From assembly GCA_023443745.1 (NCBI GenBank), contig JAEZTB010000038.1, positions 1 through 42,991 of the forward strand: a stretch of DNA of 42,991 bases, written 5' to 3'. This stretch comes from Bacillota bacterium (GTDB taxonomy: Bacteria; Bacillota; Clostridia; DSM-8532). The notes under the pieces were generated by a model. The model was not told the DNA's origin, made no database searches, and saw only the letters and a program-made list of their open reading frames with translations. Positions within the stretch are counted from its first letter, which is position 1; each line of letters opens with the position of its first letter. Position numbers and translations under genes: made by a program. Positions 36,498-42,991 of this stretch are shown here, one piece after another.

Positions 36498-38756
36498 ATG
36501 GACTACGTAATTGAGCAGAGCGGAAGCCTGAACAGTGCAGCAGAAGACTTGTTTGTGGAACTGTTTTGTGACACCTTTGGCCCTGATAAATCCCAGTTCC
36601 TATTCATTCAATACCCGTTTACCGATATCTACGGAAACAGGCGTTTTATTGACTTTGCTCTTGAGAATGAGAGCATTCGAATTGCCATAGAAATTGATGG
36701 CGAGACCTATCATAATCCACAGAAGATTTCAGATAACAAATATTTCGATGATTTACTTAAACAAAACAGTTTGACCTATGAAAACTGGAAGGTCTATCGC
36801 TGGGCCTATAATCAGCTCAAAAGGCAGCCTGATAAGGTCAAGGATGAATTAAGGACCTTTGTTGGCGAGATCCCTTACTTTAAAGCTCTTGAAGATTATC
36901 TCCCAAGGCAGAAAGGTGAAATATTCAGCCTTAAAGATCATCAGGAAGCTGCCCTTCAAAATCTGGAAGCCATGAGAGAGAGCGGAGAAAGCATTGCCCT
37001 ACTCTATCACGCCACAGGTGCAGGAAAAACAGTAACAGCTGTAAGCGATGCTAAGAAAATTGGGAAGAGAACATTGTTCCTTGCCCATACCAAGGAACTG
37101 GTACTGCAAGCCCAGAAAACCTTCAAAAAGCTGTGGAATGTCAACACAGGGGTTTATCTGGGAGAACAAAAAGATAAGGACGCTTACGTTGTTTGTGGAA
37201 GTATTCAAAGTGTTTCTCAGAATATAAGAGAATTTGATCCTTCAGATTTCGGCTATCTAATCATCGATGAGTGCCATCATGGAACTGCTCATACATATAA
37301 GAAGATATTAGGTCATTTTAATCCTGAATTCACTTTAGGTCTTACTGCTACACCGGACAGAACTGACGGTGAAGACCTCCTTGAAATATTTAAAAATGTA
37401 GCTCATAAGCTTGATCTTAAAACCGCAGTAGAAATAGGGGAACTGGTTCCTATCAGATGTGTCCGGGTTAAGACCAATGTCGATCTTTCCAGTGTCAGAA
37501 TTAATGGAATTAAGTATTACTCACAAGACCTTGAGAGCAAGCTGTTTGTCCCTGAACGAAACAGACTGATAGTCGAAACCTACTTGAATTATGTAAAAGA
37601 TAAAAAGACAGTGGTATTCTGCGCATCAGTCAAGCATGCTCAAGAAGTTTCTGCTTTATTTAGAGATAATGGAATCAATAGCGAAGCGGTTTCCGGCACT
37701 TCAAAAGCAGTGGAAAGAACCAGAGTTCTGGATGAGTATGAAAATGGGAACATCAATGTTCTCTGTGCCTGTGATCTCTTAAATGAGGGCTGGGATAGCC
37801 CAAAAACTCAAGTGTTGTTCATGGCACGGCCAACACTTTCAAAAACTCTCTATATCCAACAGCTTGGCAGAGGAATGAGAAAGTATCCCGGAAAAGATTA
37901 TTTGATGGTCTTTGACTTCATTGATAATGCCAATCTCTTTAATATGCCTTATTCACTTCATCGAGTTTTTAATGTAAAGGAATATCAGGCTGGTAAGTAT
38001 GTAGTGGCATCCCAAAGCCAGTTTGAGCTTGATAAGGATCTGACGGCAAAAGGTGAAAAGCCATCGGTTTATCTGGACTTTCCCCTTGATATTTCTGATT
38101 ATGAGCTCATTGATCTATTCAACTGGCAGGATCAGGCCAAGGATATGATCTCTCAGCTAGAGTTTGTCAGGATGGTGGATGTTCAGGCCGAGACCATAGA
38201 AAGGTACATCAGAGATGGTAGAATAAAGCCTGATCTCATAGTTCCAATAGGTGATACAAGAAAGTTCAACTATTTCAGAGAAGAGACCATCCATAGCTAT
38301 GCTAGGGAGTTTAATTGGGACCTCATCAATGCTGCCAACATGAAGGACAAGTTCATGGAGATGGTCAAAACCATGGACATGAGCTATTCATACAAGCCTG
38401 TTCTCTTAAAAGCCATGTTTGAGCATGCTGACGAAAACTGCAAAGTTCGGGTTGAGGATATTGTCAGCTATTTTATAGACTTCTACGAAGACAGAAAAGC
38501 AAAAGGCCTCGTGGTTGAAAAGCTAGCCAGCATCTATTGCAAGGACAACTACACCAGAAAAGATGTTGAGCACAACATCTTCACCAACCCCTTAAAGCGC
38601 TTTGAAGACATGCGCTTCATGAAGCGCAGCAAGGAAATGGAGTGTGTAGAGTTTAATAGGCATGTGATCAAGAGGCTATCGGAGCAGGAGATTGAGTGGA
38701 TTTTGAGGCACTGTGAGGAGAAGCTGAGGGAGTATTATGCGAGAGCATTAACTTAA
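36498..38756 (+). CDS. Nuclease-fused DEAD/DEAH-box helicase (type I R-like)
   Basis: This is a 752-residue protein. Residues 1-125 look like a PD-(D/E)XK nuclease of the DUF559/Vsr-like kind (IDFAL with Asp 52; IEIDGETYH with Glu 65, Asp 67 and His 72). A superfamily 2 helicase follows: Walker A ATGAGKT (about 172-178), DECHH (about 256), LTATPDR (motif III), and QLGRGMRKY (motif VI). The last ~250 residues are unrecognised. It resembles the R subunit of type I restriction enzymes without M and S partners. It probably acts on DNA, perhaps in defence or repair. It follows a MazG-like gene at once. The ribosome binding site (GAGGAG) is unusually far from the ATG. Confidence 0.85.
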   Translation: MDYVIEQSGSLNSAAEDLFVELFCDTFGPDKSQFLFIQYPFTDIYGNRRFIDFALENESIRIAIEIDGETYHNPQKISDNKYFDDLLKQNSLTYENWKVYRWAYNQLKRQPDKVKDELRTFVGEIPYFKALEDYLPRQKGEIFSLKDHQEAALQNLEAMRESGESIALLYHATGAGKTVTAVSDAKKIGKRTLFLAHTKELVLQAQKTFKKLWNVNTGVYLGEQKDKDAYVVCGSIQSVSQNIREFDPSDFGYLIIDECHHGTAHTYKKILGHFNPEFTLGLTATPDRTDGEDLLEIFKNVAHKLDLKTAVEIGELVPIRCVRVKTNVDLSSVRINGIKYYSQDLESKLFVPERNRLIVETYLNYVKDKKTVVFCASVKHAQEVSALFRDNGINSEAVSGTSKAVERTRVLDEYENGNINVLCACDLLNEGWDSPKTQVLFMARPTLSKTLYIQQLGRGMRKYPGKDYLMVFDFIDNANLFNMPYSLHRVFNVKEYQAGKYVVASQSQFELDKDLTAKGEKPSVYLDFPLDISDYELIDLFNWQDQAKDMISQLEFVRMVDVQAETIERYIRDGRIKPDLIVPIGDTRKFNYFREETIHSYAREFNWDLINAANMKDKFMEMVKTMDMSYSYKPVLLKAMFEHADENCKVRVEDIVSYFIDFYEDRKAKGLVVEKLASIYCKDNYTRKDVEHNIFTNPLKRFEDMRFMKRSKEMECVEFNRHVIKRLSEQEIEWILRHCEEKLREYYARALT

Positions 38757-38890
38757 TCAAAATTAAAAGAAATAGATATAATATCTATAAACCAGAGGAC
38801 TCGGGGTTGTAGTGGCGTAAATGCAATAGTTATGTGAAATCGCGTGTATATATATGGGTCTATCCTTTAAGTAGATAAGGTGGTGGCTTT

Positions 38891-39631
38891 ATGCCGGAAT
38901 ATTTTGGAGTTTTAGCGCAAATAAGAACTGAGAATGAGACTGAAATCTATACCAAAGAGTATAGTAAAACTATTAGTGAAGAACTGCCTCAAGTACTAGA
39001 TGTTCTTTTTAAAATCACATACTATACTGAAAAGCTTGATTCCGGGAAAATAAATTTTAAAAGTTATTGTAATGATCATTATATGCAGGCTCCGTATACC
39101 TTCAAATGTCTATTAAATATATTTATTGCTGGTTATTATAATGAAGTAATGATAATGTTAAGACATCTCTATGAGGTCTTGGCAAAACTAAAATATTTCT
39201 ATAAACATGAAGATAAGTTGCAAGGTTATCTTCATGGAGACTGGATTCCAGAATCAAAGTTCTTTAGGTTAGATTCTGATGATACATTCTATAAGATTGA
39301 TTATAATTTTCTGTCTCGATTCGCTCATGGGAAGGACTTGTTTACCGTGTATAGGACTAAAAGACCAAATTTCAAGGAGTTCGTACTTGGAAACCATTTT
39401 GATAAAGAATTTGTTGATTTTATATTAATTCAAATCATTGCTTTAATATACGGGTATCTAAACTGCTACGTTTTGTTTTTTCCAGATAATGAGATTTGCA
39501 AAGATTCAATTTTTAGTGAGTTGTATAATGAAACTATAAATGGACTTGAAGGTATTATGGCTTGGCATAAACAAAACAATCCAGAAAGCATAAATTGGTA
39601 TTCTAGCATAGACAAATTTATAAGCAGATAA
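38891..39631 (+). CDS. DUF5677-like protein
   Basis: This 246-residue protein is mostly helical and without a signal peptide. The segment EVMIMLRHLYEVLAKLKYFYKH followed by FLSRFAHGKD resembles the DUF5677 group, whose function is unknown. AAGGTGG precedes the ATG. The gene is A/T-rich and is followed within 50 bases by the first copy of a structured intergenic element (39678-39840). It may be a cargo gene of an accessory region. The family call is by eye and not certain. Confidence 0.6.
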   Translation: MPEYFGVLAQIRTENETEIYTKEYSKTISEELPQVLDVLFKITYYTEKLDSGKINFKSYCNDHYMQAPYTFKCLLNIFIAGYYNEVMIMLRHLYEVLAKLKYFYKHEDKLQGYLHGDWIPESKFFRLDSDDTFYKIDYNFLSRFAHGKDLFTVYRTKRPNFKEFVLGNHFDKEFVDFILIQIIALIYGYLNCYVLFFPDNEICKDSIFSELYNETINGLEGIMAWHKQNNPESINWYSSIDKFISR

Positions 39632-39677
39632 TATTCATGGCATTTAAGCGGGCCTATTGGAACACGCGACTTCATAT

Positions 39678-39840
39678 AACAAAGCTTTTACGCAAGGGGC
39701 ACACCAGGAAGTATGACGTAAAAAGAAGTTCAAGAGGTCATTTCTGCCCACACCATCTCACCGGGCAGTAAGCGCCGCTAAAGGGAAGGGCTCCGCAGGT
39801 CCGGTTCGACGGCGTCGTAAAACCGGGACGTTAGTCGAAA
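39678..39840 (+). ncRNA. Structured intergenic element, copy 1 (possible HEARO/omega-RNA-like)
   Basis: This G/C-rich island lies in an A/T-rich gap. It shares the order of conserved blocks with 41719-41844: AACAAAGC; a helix (here TTTTACG 39687-39693 with CGTAAAA 39717-39723); a GCCC/GGGC hairpin with a conserved 13-base loop (ACACCATCTCACC); GTAAGC; GGAAGGGCTCCG; and a final hairpin GTCCGGTT...AACCGGGAC followed by GTT. The early helix has a different sequence but keeps pairing in the second copy, which supports an RNA structure. The layout recalls HEARO/omega RNAs of IscB elements, but no IscB gene is near. The identity is a guess. Confidence 0.6.
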
Positions 39841-39967
39841 TTAGCTTAAGAAATACTAAATCAGTAGTTCATTTAAGTTCAAAACTAATTATCGGACTAG
39901 CAAAGTATTATGTTAGTATTATAATAAATAATATAAGTGTATTTAGATTAAGTAGAGGTGCTAGATT

Positions 39968-40576
39968 GTGAAAACAATATATACAATTGGATATACAGGC
40001 TTCACTTTAAATAGTTTTATTACCACATTGAAGAATTATGGTATTTCATGTGTCGTTGATGTAAGAAGTAATCCAATGTCAAAGTATTATCCCGATTTTA
40101 ATAAAAACAATTTAGAACAAGCTTTGAAATTAGCAGGAATTTACTATCGAAATTATGTAGATGAGTTTGGTGCTCGTCAAACTAATAAAAGATTTTACTC
40201 TATCAATGGTTATTTAGATTTTAAAAAATTTTCAAAATCTGAATTTTTTAAAAGTGGTGTTGATAAGCTTATCACTAGTATGAATAAAGGATATGTTTTT
40301 GCACTAATGTGTGCAGAAAAAGATCCAATTGATTGCCACCGTAACATAATGGTGGCAAGCGAATTCTATAGAATGGGTTATGAAGTTAAAAATATATTAG
40401 CCGATGGTAACTATGTATTTCAATCAGCCATTGAAAAAAGGCTACTTGAAATGTATTTTCCAGATAGAGATCAATTTTCAATGTTCGAAAAATGTATAGA
40501 CAATATTGAATTGGTAGAAAGAGCATACGAGAAAAGGAATGCTGATATTGGCTATAAAGTTGAGGAGGAACAATAA
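39968..40576 (+). CDS. DUF488 family protein, first of a pair
   Basis: This 202-residue protein belongs to the DUF488 family. It begins IYTIGYTGFTLNSFI, has CVVDVRSNP near residue 35, and the hallmark LMCAEKDPIDCHR near residue 115. The enzymatic role of the family is not established. The two Cys and the His-Arg of the hallmark suggest a catalytic or metal site. The GTG start has AGAGGTG about 9 bases before it. The stop is directly followed by the start of a second DUF488 gene, and the two differ strongly, so this is not a recent duplication. It is part of a three-gene operon bracketed by structured elements. Confidence 0.88.
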   Translation: MKTIYTIGYTGFTLNSFITTLKNYGISCVVDVRSNPMSKYYPDFNKNNLEQALKLAGIYYRNYVDEFGARQTNKRFYSINGYLDFKKFSKSEFFKSGVDKLITSMNKGYVFALMCAEKDPIDCHRNIMVASEFYRMGYEVKNILADGNYVFQSAIEKRLLEMYFPDRDQFSMFEKCIDNIELVERAYEKRNADIGYKVEEEQ

Positions 40577-41020
40577 ATGGATAATCTGTTTACTATTGGC
40601 TTTACAAAAAAAACAGCTAAAGAATTCTTTGAAATTCTAAAACAGAATGGTGTAGAAACATTGCTAGATATTAGATTAAATAACACATCGCAGCTAGCGG
40701 GATTTTCCAAATATCCTGACATTAAATATTTTTTAGGTCAAATCTGTAACATCAAGTATATCCATGATGTACTATTTGCGCCACTAGAAGAGACACTAGA
40801 TTCGTATAAAAAGAAGAAAATAACTTGGCAAGGTTACGTTAATCAATTTAACGAAACTATGAACAATAGACAAATTAATGATTATATTAATTTAAAATAT
40901 TTGGAGAAAAAAAATCTATGTCTACTATGTAGTGAAGAAAAGGCGGATAAGTGCCATAGGTCGTTAGTAGCGGAACACTTTACAAGTTTAAAAAAGGATT
41001 TTAAAATTATACATCTTTAA
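40577..41020 (+). CDS. DUF488 family protein, second of a pair
   Basis: This 147-residue, compact DUF488 protein has LFTIGFTKKTAKEFF at the N-terminus, LLDIRLNN near residue 35, and the hallmark CLLCSEEKADKCHR near residue 115. It lacks the C-terminal extension of the first copy. GAGGAGG lies inside the end of the first DUF488 gene, and its ATG follows that stop codon without a gap, so translation is likely coupled. The two may form a heterodimer (inference). Confidence 0.88.
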   Translation: MDNLFTIGFTKKTAKEFFEILKQNGVETLLDIRLNNTSQLAGFSKYPDIKYFLGQICNIKYIHDVLFAPLEETLDSYKKKKITWQGYVNQFNETMNNRQINDYINLKYLEKKNLCLLCSEEKADKCHRSLVAEHFTSLKKDFKIIHL

Positions 41021-41032
41021 TAGGAGGTATAT

Positions 41033-41686
41033 ATGAAAAAAGAAATTATTATTCTTACTAAATCGATAAAACGTAATGATTATTGTGTTGCCGGTATTGA
41101 TGCTACTACTGGTGAATGGATTAGGGTAGTATCAGATAATGAGGCCACTGAACATGCTGTATCCGATTACGATATGAAGTATTCTAATGGTACAACAGCA
41201 AGAGTATTTGACATTGTACAAATAAACTTTATAGAAAAGGTACCTACGATGGTACAACCTGAAAATTGGTTATTTGACGACACATTTACATGGAAAAAAG
41301 TTGGTGAGTCGAACCTTCAAGAAATCTTGAAGCTGCATCCGTATGAAACACCTAATCGAATTTTCTACAATACTGGGAAATCTGTTGTAGAGTCTGAAAT
41401 TGATTTCTCAGCACACTCTTCATTATTACTAGTTAGAATTCCAACATCTACAATATTCATAAAAACTTTCGAGCGCAAAAAATTTAACTATAATTTTACA
41501 TATAATTCAGAAACTTATCAATACATATCAATTACAGATGAAGAGGTTAGAAGAAAATATCATGCTAGTCAAGACGGTTCTTATCCATTTAGAAGCAATT
41601 TGCCCGTGGTCTTTAGCCTTGCAGATATATACAAGGGTGAATATTATAAGATTGCTGCCCAATTCCTAAGTGCTTTTTCTTTTTGA
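41033..41686 (+). CDS. Probable dual-OB-fold protein
   Basis: This 217-residue soluble protein begins IIILTKSIKRNDYCVAGID followed by GEWIRVVSD. This resembles the dual OB-fold group that often lies next to DUF488 genes. OB folds commonly bind nucleic acids or nucleotides. AGGAGG lies 7 bases before the ATG, 12 bases after the DUF488 stop, so the three genes form one operon. It may recognise a substrate for the DUF488 pair. The family call is from memory of its pattern and is moderately sure. The function is unknown. Confidence 0.6.
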   Translation: MKKEIIILTKSIKRNDYCVAGIDATTGEWIRVVSDNEATEHAVSDYDMKYSNGTTARVFDIVQINFIEKVPTMVQPENWLFDDTFTWKKVGESNLQEILKLHPYETPNRIFYNTGKSVVESEIDFSAHSSLLLVRIPTSTIFIKTFERKKFNYNFTYNSETYQYISITDEEVRRKYHASQDGSYPFRSNLPVVFSLADIYKGEYYKIAAQFLSAFSF

Positions 41687-41718
41687 AATAGCATAATACT
41701 AAACGCTAACATCGCCTA

Positions 41719-41844
41719 AACAAAGCTAAGCACTGACGGGGCGTGCTTAAGGGGGTGTGTGCCCAAACCGTCTTACCGGGCGGCAAGCGGAAGGGCTCCG
41801 TTGTCTGGTTCGTCGGCTTCGTGAAACAGGAACGTAGTTTGAAA
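41719..41844 (+). ncRNA. Structured intergenic element, copy 2
   Basis: This is the second copy of the element at 39678-39840, shorter but with the same blocks in order: AACAAAGC; a helix TAAGCAC/GTGCTTA (compensatory to TTTTACG/CGTAAAA of copy 1); GCCC-AAACCGTCTTACC-GGGC; GCAAGC; GGAAGGGCTCCG; and TCTGGTTCG...AACAGGAACG. It begins 33 bases after the stop of the dual-OB gene. The two copies are in direct orientation, about 2.04 kb apart, and bracket the DUF488 operon. Confidence 0.6.
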
Positions 41845-42425
41845 AAAAACTTCTTCGAAGTGTGCTTCAAAGGCAGCCTATAAAACAAACTTAAATAGGC
41901 CCTCACTCCTTGTTAAGGGTCATAAAAAATTAAATATTCAATAACGATGTTGCTTTTTCTAATTTGCAACCACGTTTATTAAGTTCAGGTATTAGATCCC
42001 CATCTGAAGCCTTTACAGTTTACTGGCTTTTGCTTTATTGATGATCTCGGAGTATTGTCTGGTAATTGACTTTCAGATTTAACGCCTCCCTTAATAAAAT
42101 ATATAGGCTGAGCAGGACTGCTCCGTAACATATTAATGTAGTTTCCGTGCTCGAAGCACATTCATTTATTCAAAAGAGCAGCCGTCGCAGAGTTATGCAC
42201 GGGCTTATTCGCCCGAAAACGAATCCTATCAATCGTCCCGACGCGCTTACAACTCAGCCTATGATTATTATATCGTCATATATGGTAATTTAAGGTACAG
42301 TGATATAAAATTATACTGAAGTTTTCATCATCATCTATGCATAGCACAGCTTTGTATATGGTGAGTTATGCAAAATTATGTTCAGTGAGTTATGTCCAGT
42401 TCACTTGGAAAAAGGAGAGGTTTTT
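41845..42425. other. Non-coding gap with possible gene debris
   Basis: Between the second structured element and the next gene I see no intact gene. It contains a possible decayed minus-strand reading frame (41930-42131) and small hairpins such as GGGCTTATTCGCCC near 42205 and GTGCTCGAAGCAC near 42150. A/T-rich sequence before 42426 could hold a promoter, but no convincing -35/-10 pair was found. Confidence 0.4.
41930..42131 (-). pseudogene. Possible decayed gene fragment
   Basis: A minus-strand frame of 48 codons starts at 42131 (MLRSSPAQPIYFIKGG) and stops at 41985. In another frame the sequence goes on with protein-like content (DGDLIPELNKRGCKLEKA) to a stop at 41930. A frameshift near 42015 would join them. 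I do not recognise the protein. There is no convincing ribosome binding site. It may be a relic or chance. Confidence 0.3.
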
Positions 42426-42920
42426 ATGTTACCTGATCAGATTTTTAAGTACTTAAGTGAAACTCCATCGGAAACGTTGATATTAGCATTTTTGTTATTC
42501 TTTATAGGATGGATTTATAAAGAATATAGAAATACCTATCAAAAATCCGAAAAAGAAGATTTAGAGCGAATCGATAAAGCGCTTGAATTATACGGTGAGT
42601 TCATTATTATTATTAACCAATGTATAAGAACTGGCAATATGATAAATGATTTTTTACTGAAATTATCAAAAGGATTTCCATACTTTCCGCAAGATATCAT
42701 TGAAGATGTAAAAGCGTGGGATTTGAGTAATGATGATAATATTTTAAATAGTATAAAAGCAAAGATGGAGAGAGAAGTGGAAATCCTGAAAAACGAACAA
42801 AACGACTGTATTTCCAAAAGATCGTCGTATGAATTCACAGTCGAAAAATTCTTCTTTCTTTTTAGAAAAGAGGCTGTAAAAAATCTTGTGTATGGTAAAG
42901 GAAATACTCTTTTCTGGTAA
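42426..42920 (+). CDS. Small membrane protein with coiled-coil tail
   Basis: This 164-residue protein has one membrane helix near the N-terminus (about residues 16-29, LILAFLLFFIGWIY), followed by a charged, helical cytosolic part with coiled-coil character. ATG 42426 has AAGGAGAGG 5 bases before it, so I prefer it to ATG 42378. No family is recognised. The architecture is like small membrane sensors or effectors found in defence islands, but this is only a resemblance. Confidence 0.7.
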   Translation: MLPDQIFKYLSETPSETLILAFLLFFIGWIYKEYRNTYQKSEKEDLERIDKALELYGEFIIIINQCIRTGNMINDFLLKLSKGFPYFPQDIIEDVKAWDLSNDDNILNSIKAKMEREVEILKNEQNDCISKRSSYEFTVEKFFFLFRKEAVKNLVYGKGNTLFW

Positions 42921-42956
42921 GGATTAGTAATAAGAAACCAGAAGGGAGTATTTTTT

Positions 42957-42991
42957 ATGGTAGCATTGCCTAAGGATGTAATTCAGGAAAT
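42957..42991 (+). CDS. Start of a further gene (cut by window end)
   Basis: An ATG at 42957 preceded by AAGGGAG opens a frame reading MVALPKDVIQE, which runs off the window. It lies 36 bases after the small membrane protein and is probably in its operon. Too short to classify. Confidence 0.55.
   Translation, partial: MVALPKDVIQE

Noticed and set aside
39678..41844. Integron attC sites flanking gene cassettes
   Set aside because: The TAAC...GTT ends and the position after stop codons recall attC, but the R boxes do not fit well, copy 1 is long, the internal conserved hairpin loop is not attC-like, and no integrase is present. It stays an alternative.

Overview
The window looks like a chromosomal segment of an anaerobic, Gram-positive, Clostridia-type bacterium. 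The evidence is strong AGGAGG-type ribosome binding sites throughout, classic sigma-A promoters, U-tract hairpin terminators, S-layer-homology-like proteins, Gram-positive lipoproteins, an oxygen-sensitive anaerobic sulfatase-maturase (anSME) close to the clostridial enzymes, and a c-di-GMP-I riboswitch. I cannot name the species. No rRNA, tRNA, CRISPR array or intact transposase was seen.

Layout. (1) 1-8044: housekeeping-like genes. These are a membrane-anchored MutS-family ATPase directly joined to exodeoxyribonuclease III, a calcium-type P-type ATPase, and a two-gene ABC exporter. A 22-codon ORF with a good ribosome binding site follows. (2) 8059-20940: anSME, then a rearranged RHS island. 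A sigma-A promoter, a c-di-GMP-I riboswitch and a terminator precede a secreted RHS/YD-repeat giant of about 2872 residues. Downstream lie a TPR protein, decayed fragments of RHS C-terminal sequence, a DUF5050-like lipoprotein, and a chimeric relic that joins a piece of the RHS gene to a second copy of the anSME 3' end. (3) 20940-34162: carbohydrate genes. These are a surface GH18-like protein with SLH repeats, a J-like membrane protein, a GH36-like alpha-galactosidase, a Gfo/Idh/MocA oxidoreductase, a LacI regulator with palindromic operator candidates, a CUT1 sugar ABC transporter (binding protein plus two permeases, no ATPase), and a 799-residue TIM-barrel-like protein of unrecognised family. 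(4) 34242-36031: an HtrA-like protease with SLH-like N-terminal repeats. (5) 36164-42991: an AT-richer accessory region. It holds a MazG-like protein next to a nuclease-helicase, a DUF5677-like protein, two tandem DUF488 proteins with a probable dual-OB protein, and two copies of a structured intergenic element bracketing that operon. A small membrane protein and the start of a further gene close the window.

How the parts may work together. The riboswitch makes the RHS protein a candidate c-di-GMP-controlled surface or contact-dependent factor. The debris after it suggests repeated replacement of RHS C-terminal tips. The genes from 23826 to 34084 look like one regulon for import and breakdown of an alpha-galactoside-like or other glycoside, probably under the LacI protein. 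The last 7 kb resembles a defence or mobile island. The paired structured RNA elements are the least explained signal there: they share an internal helix that co-varies between copies, which points to a real RNA.
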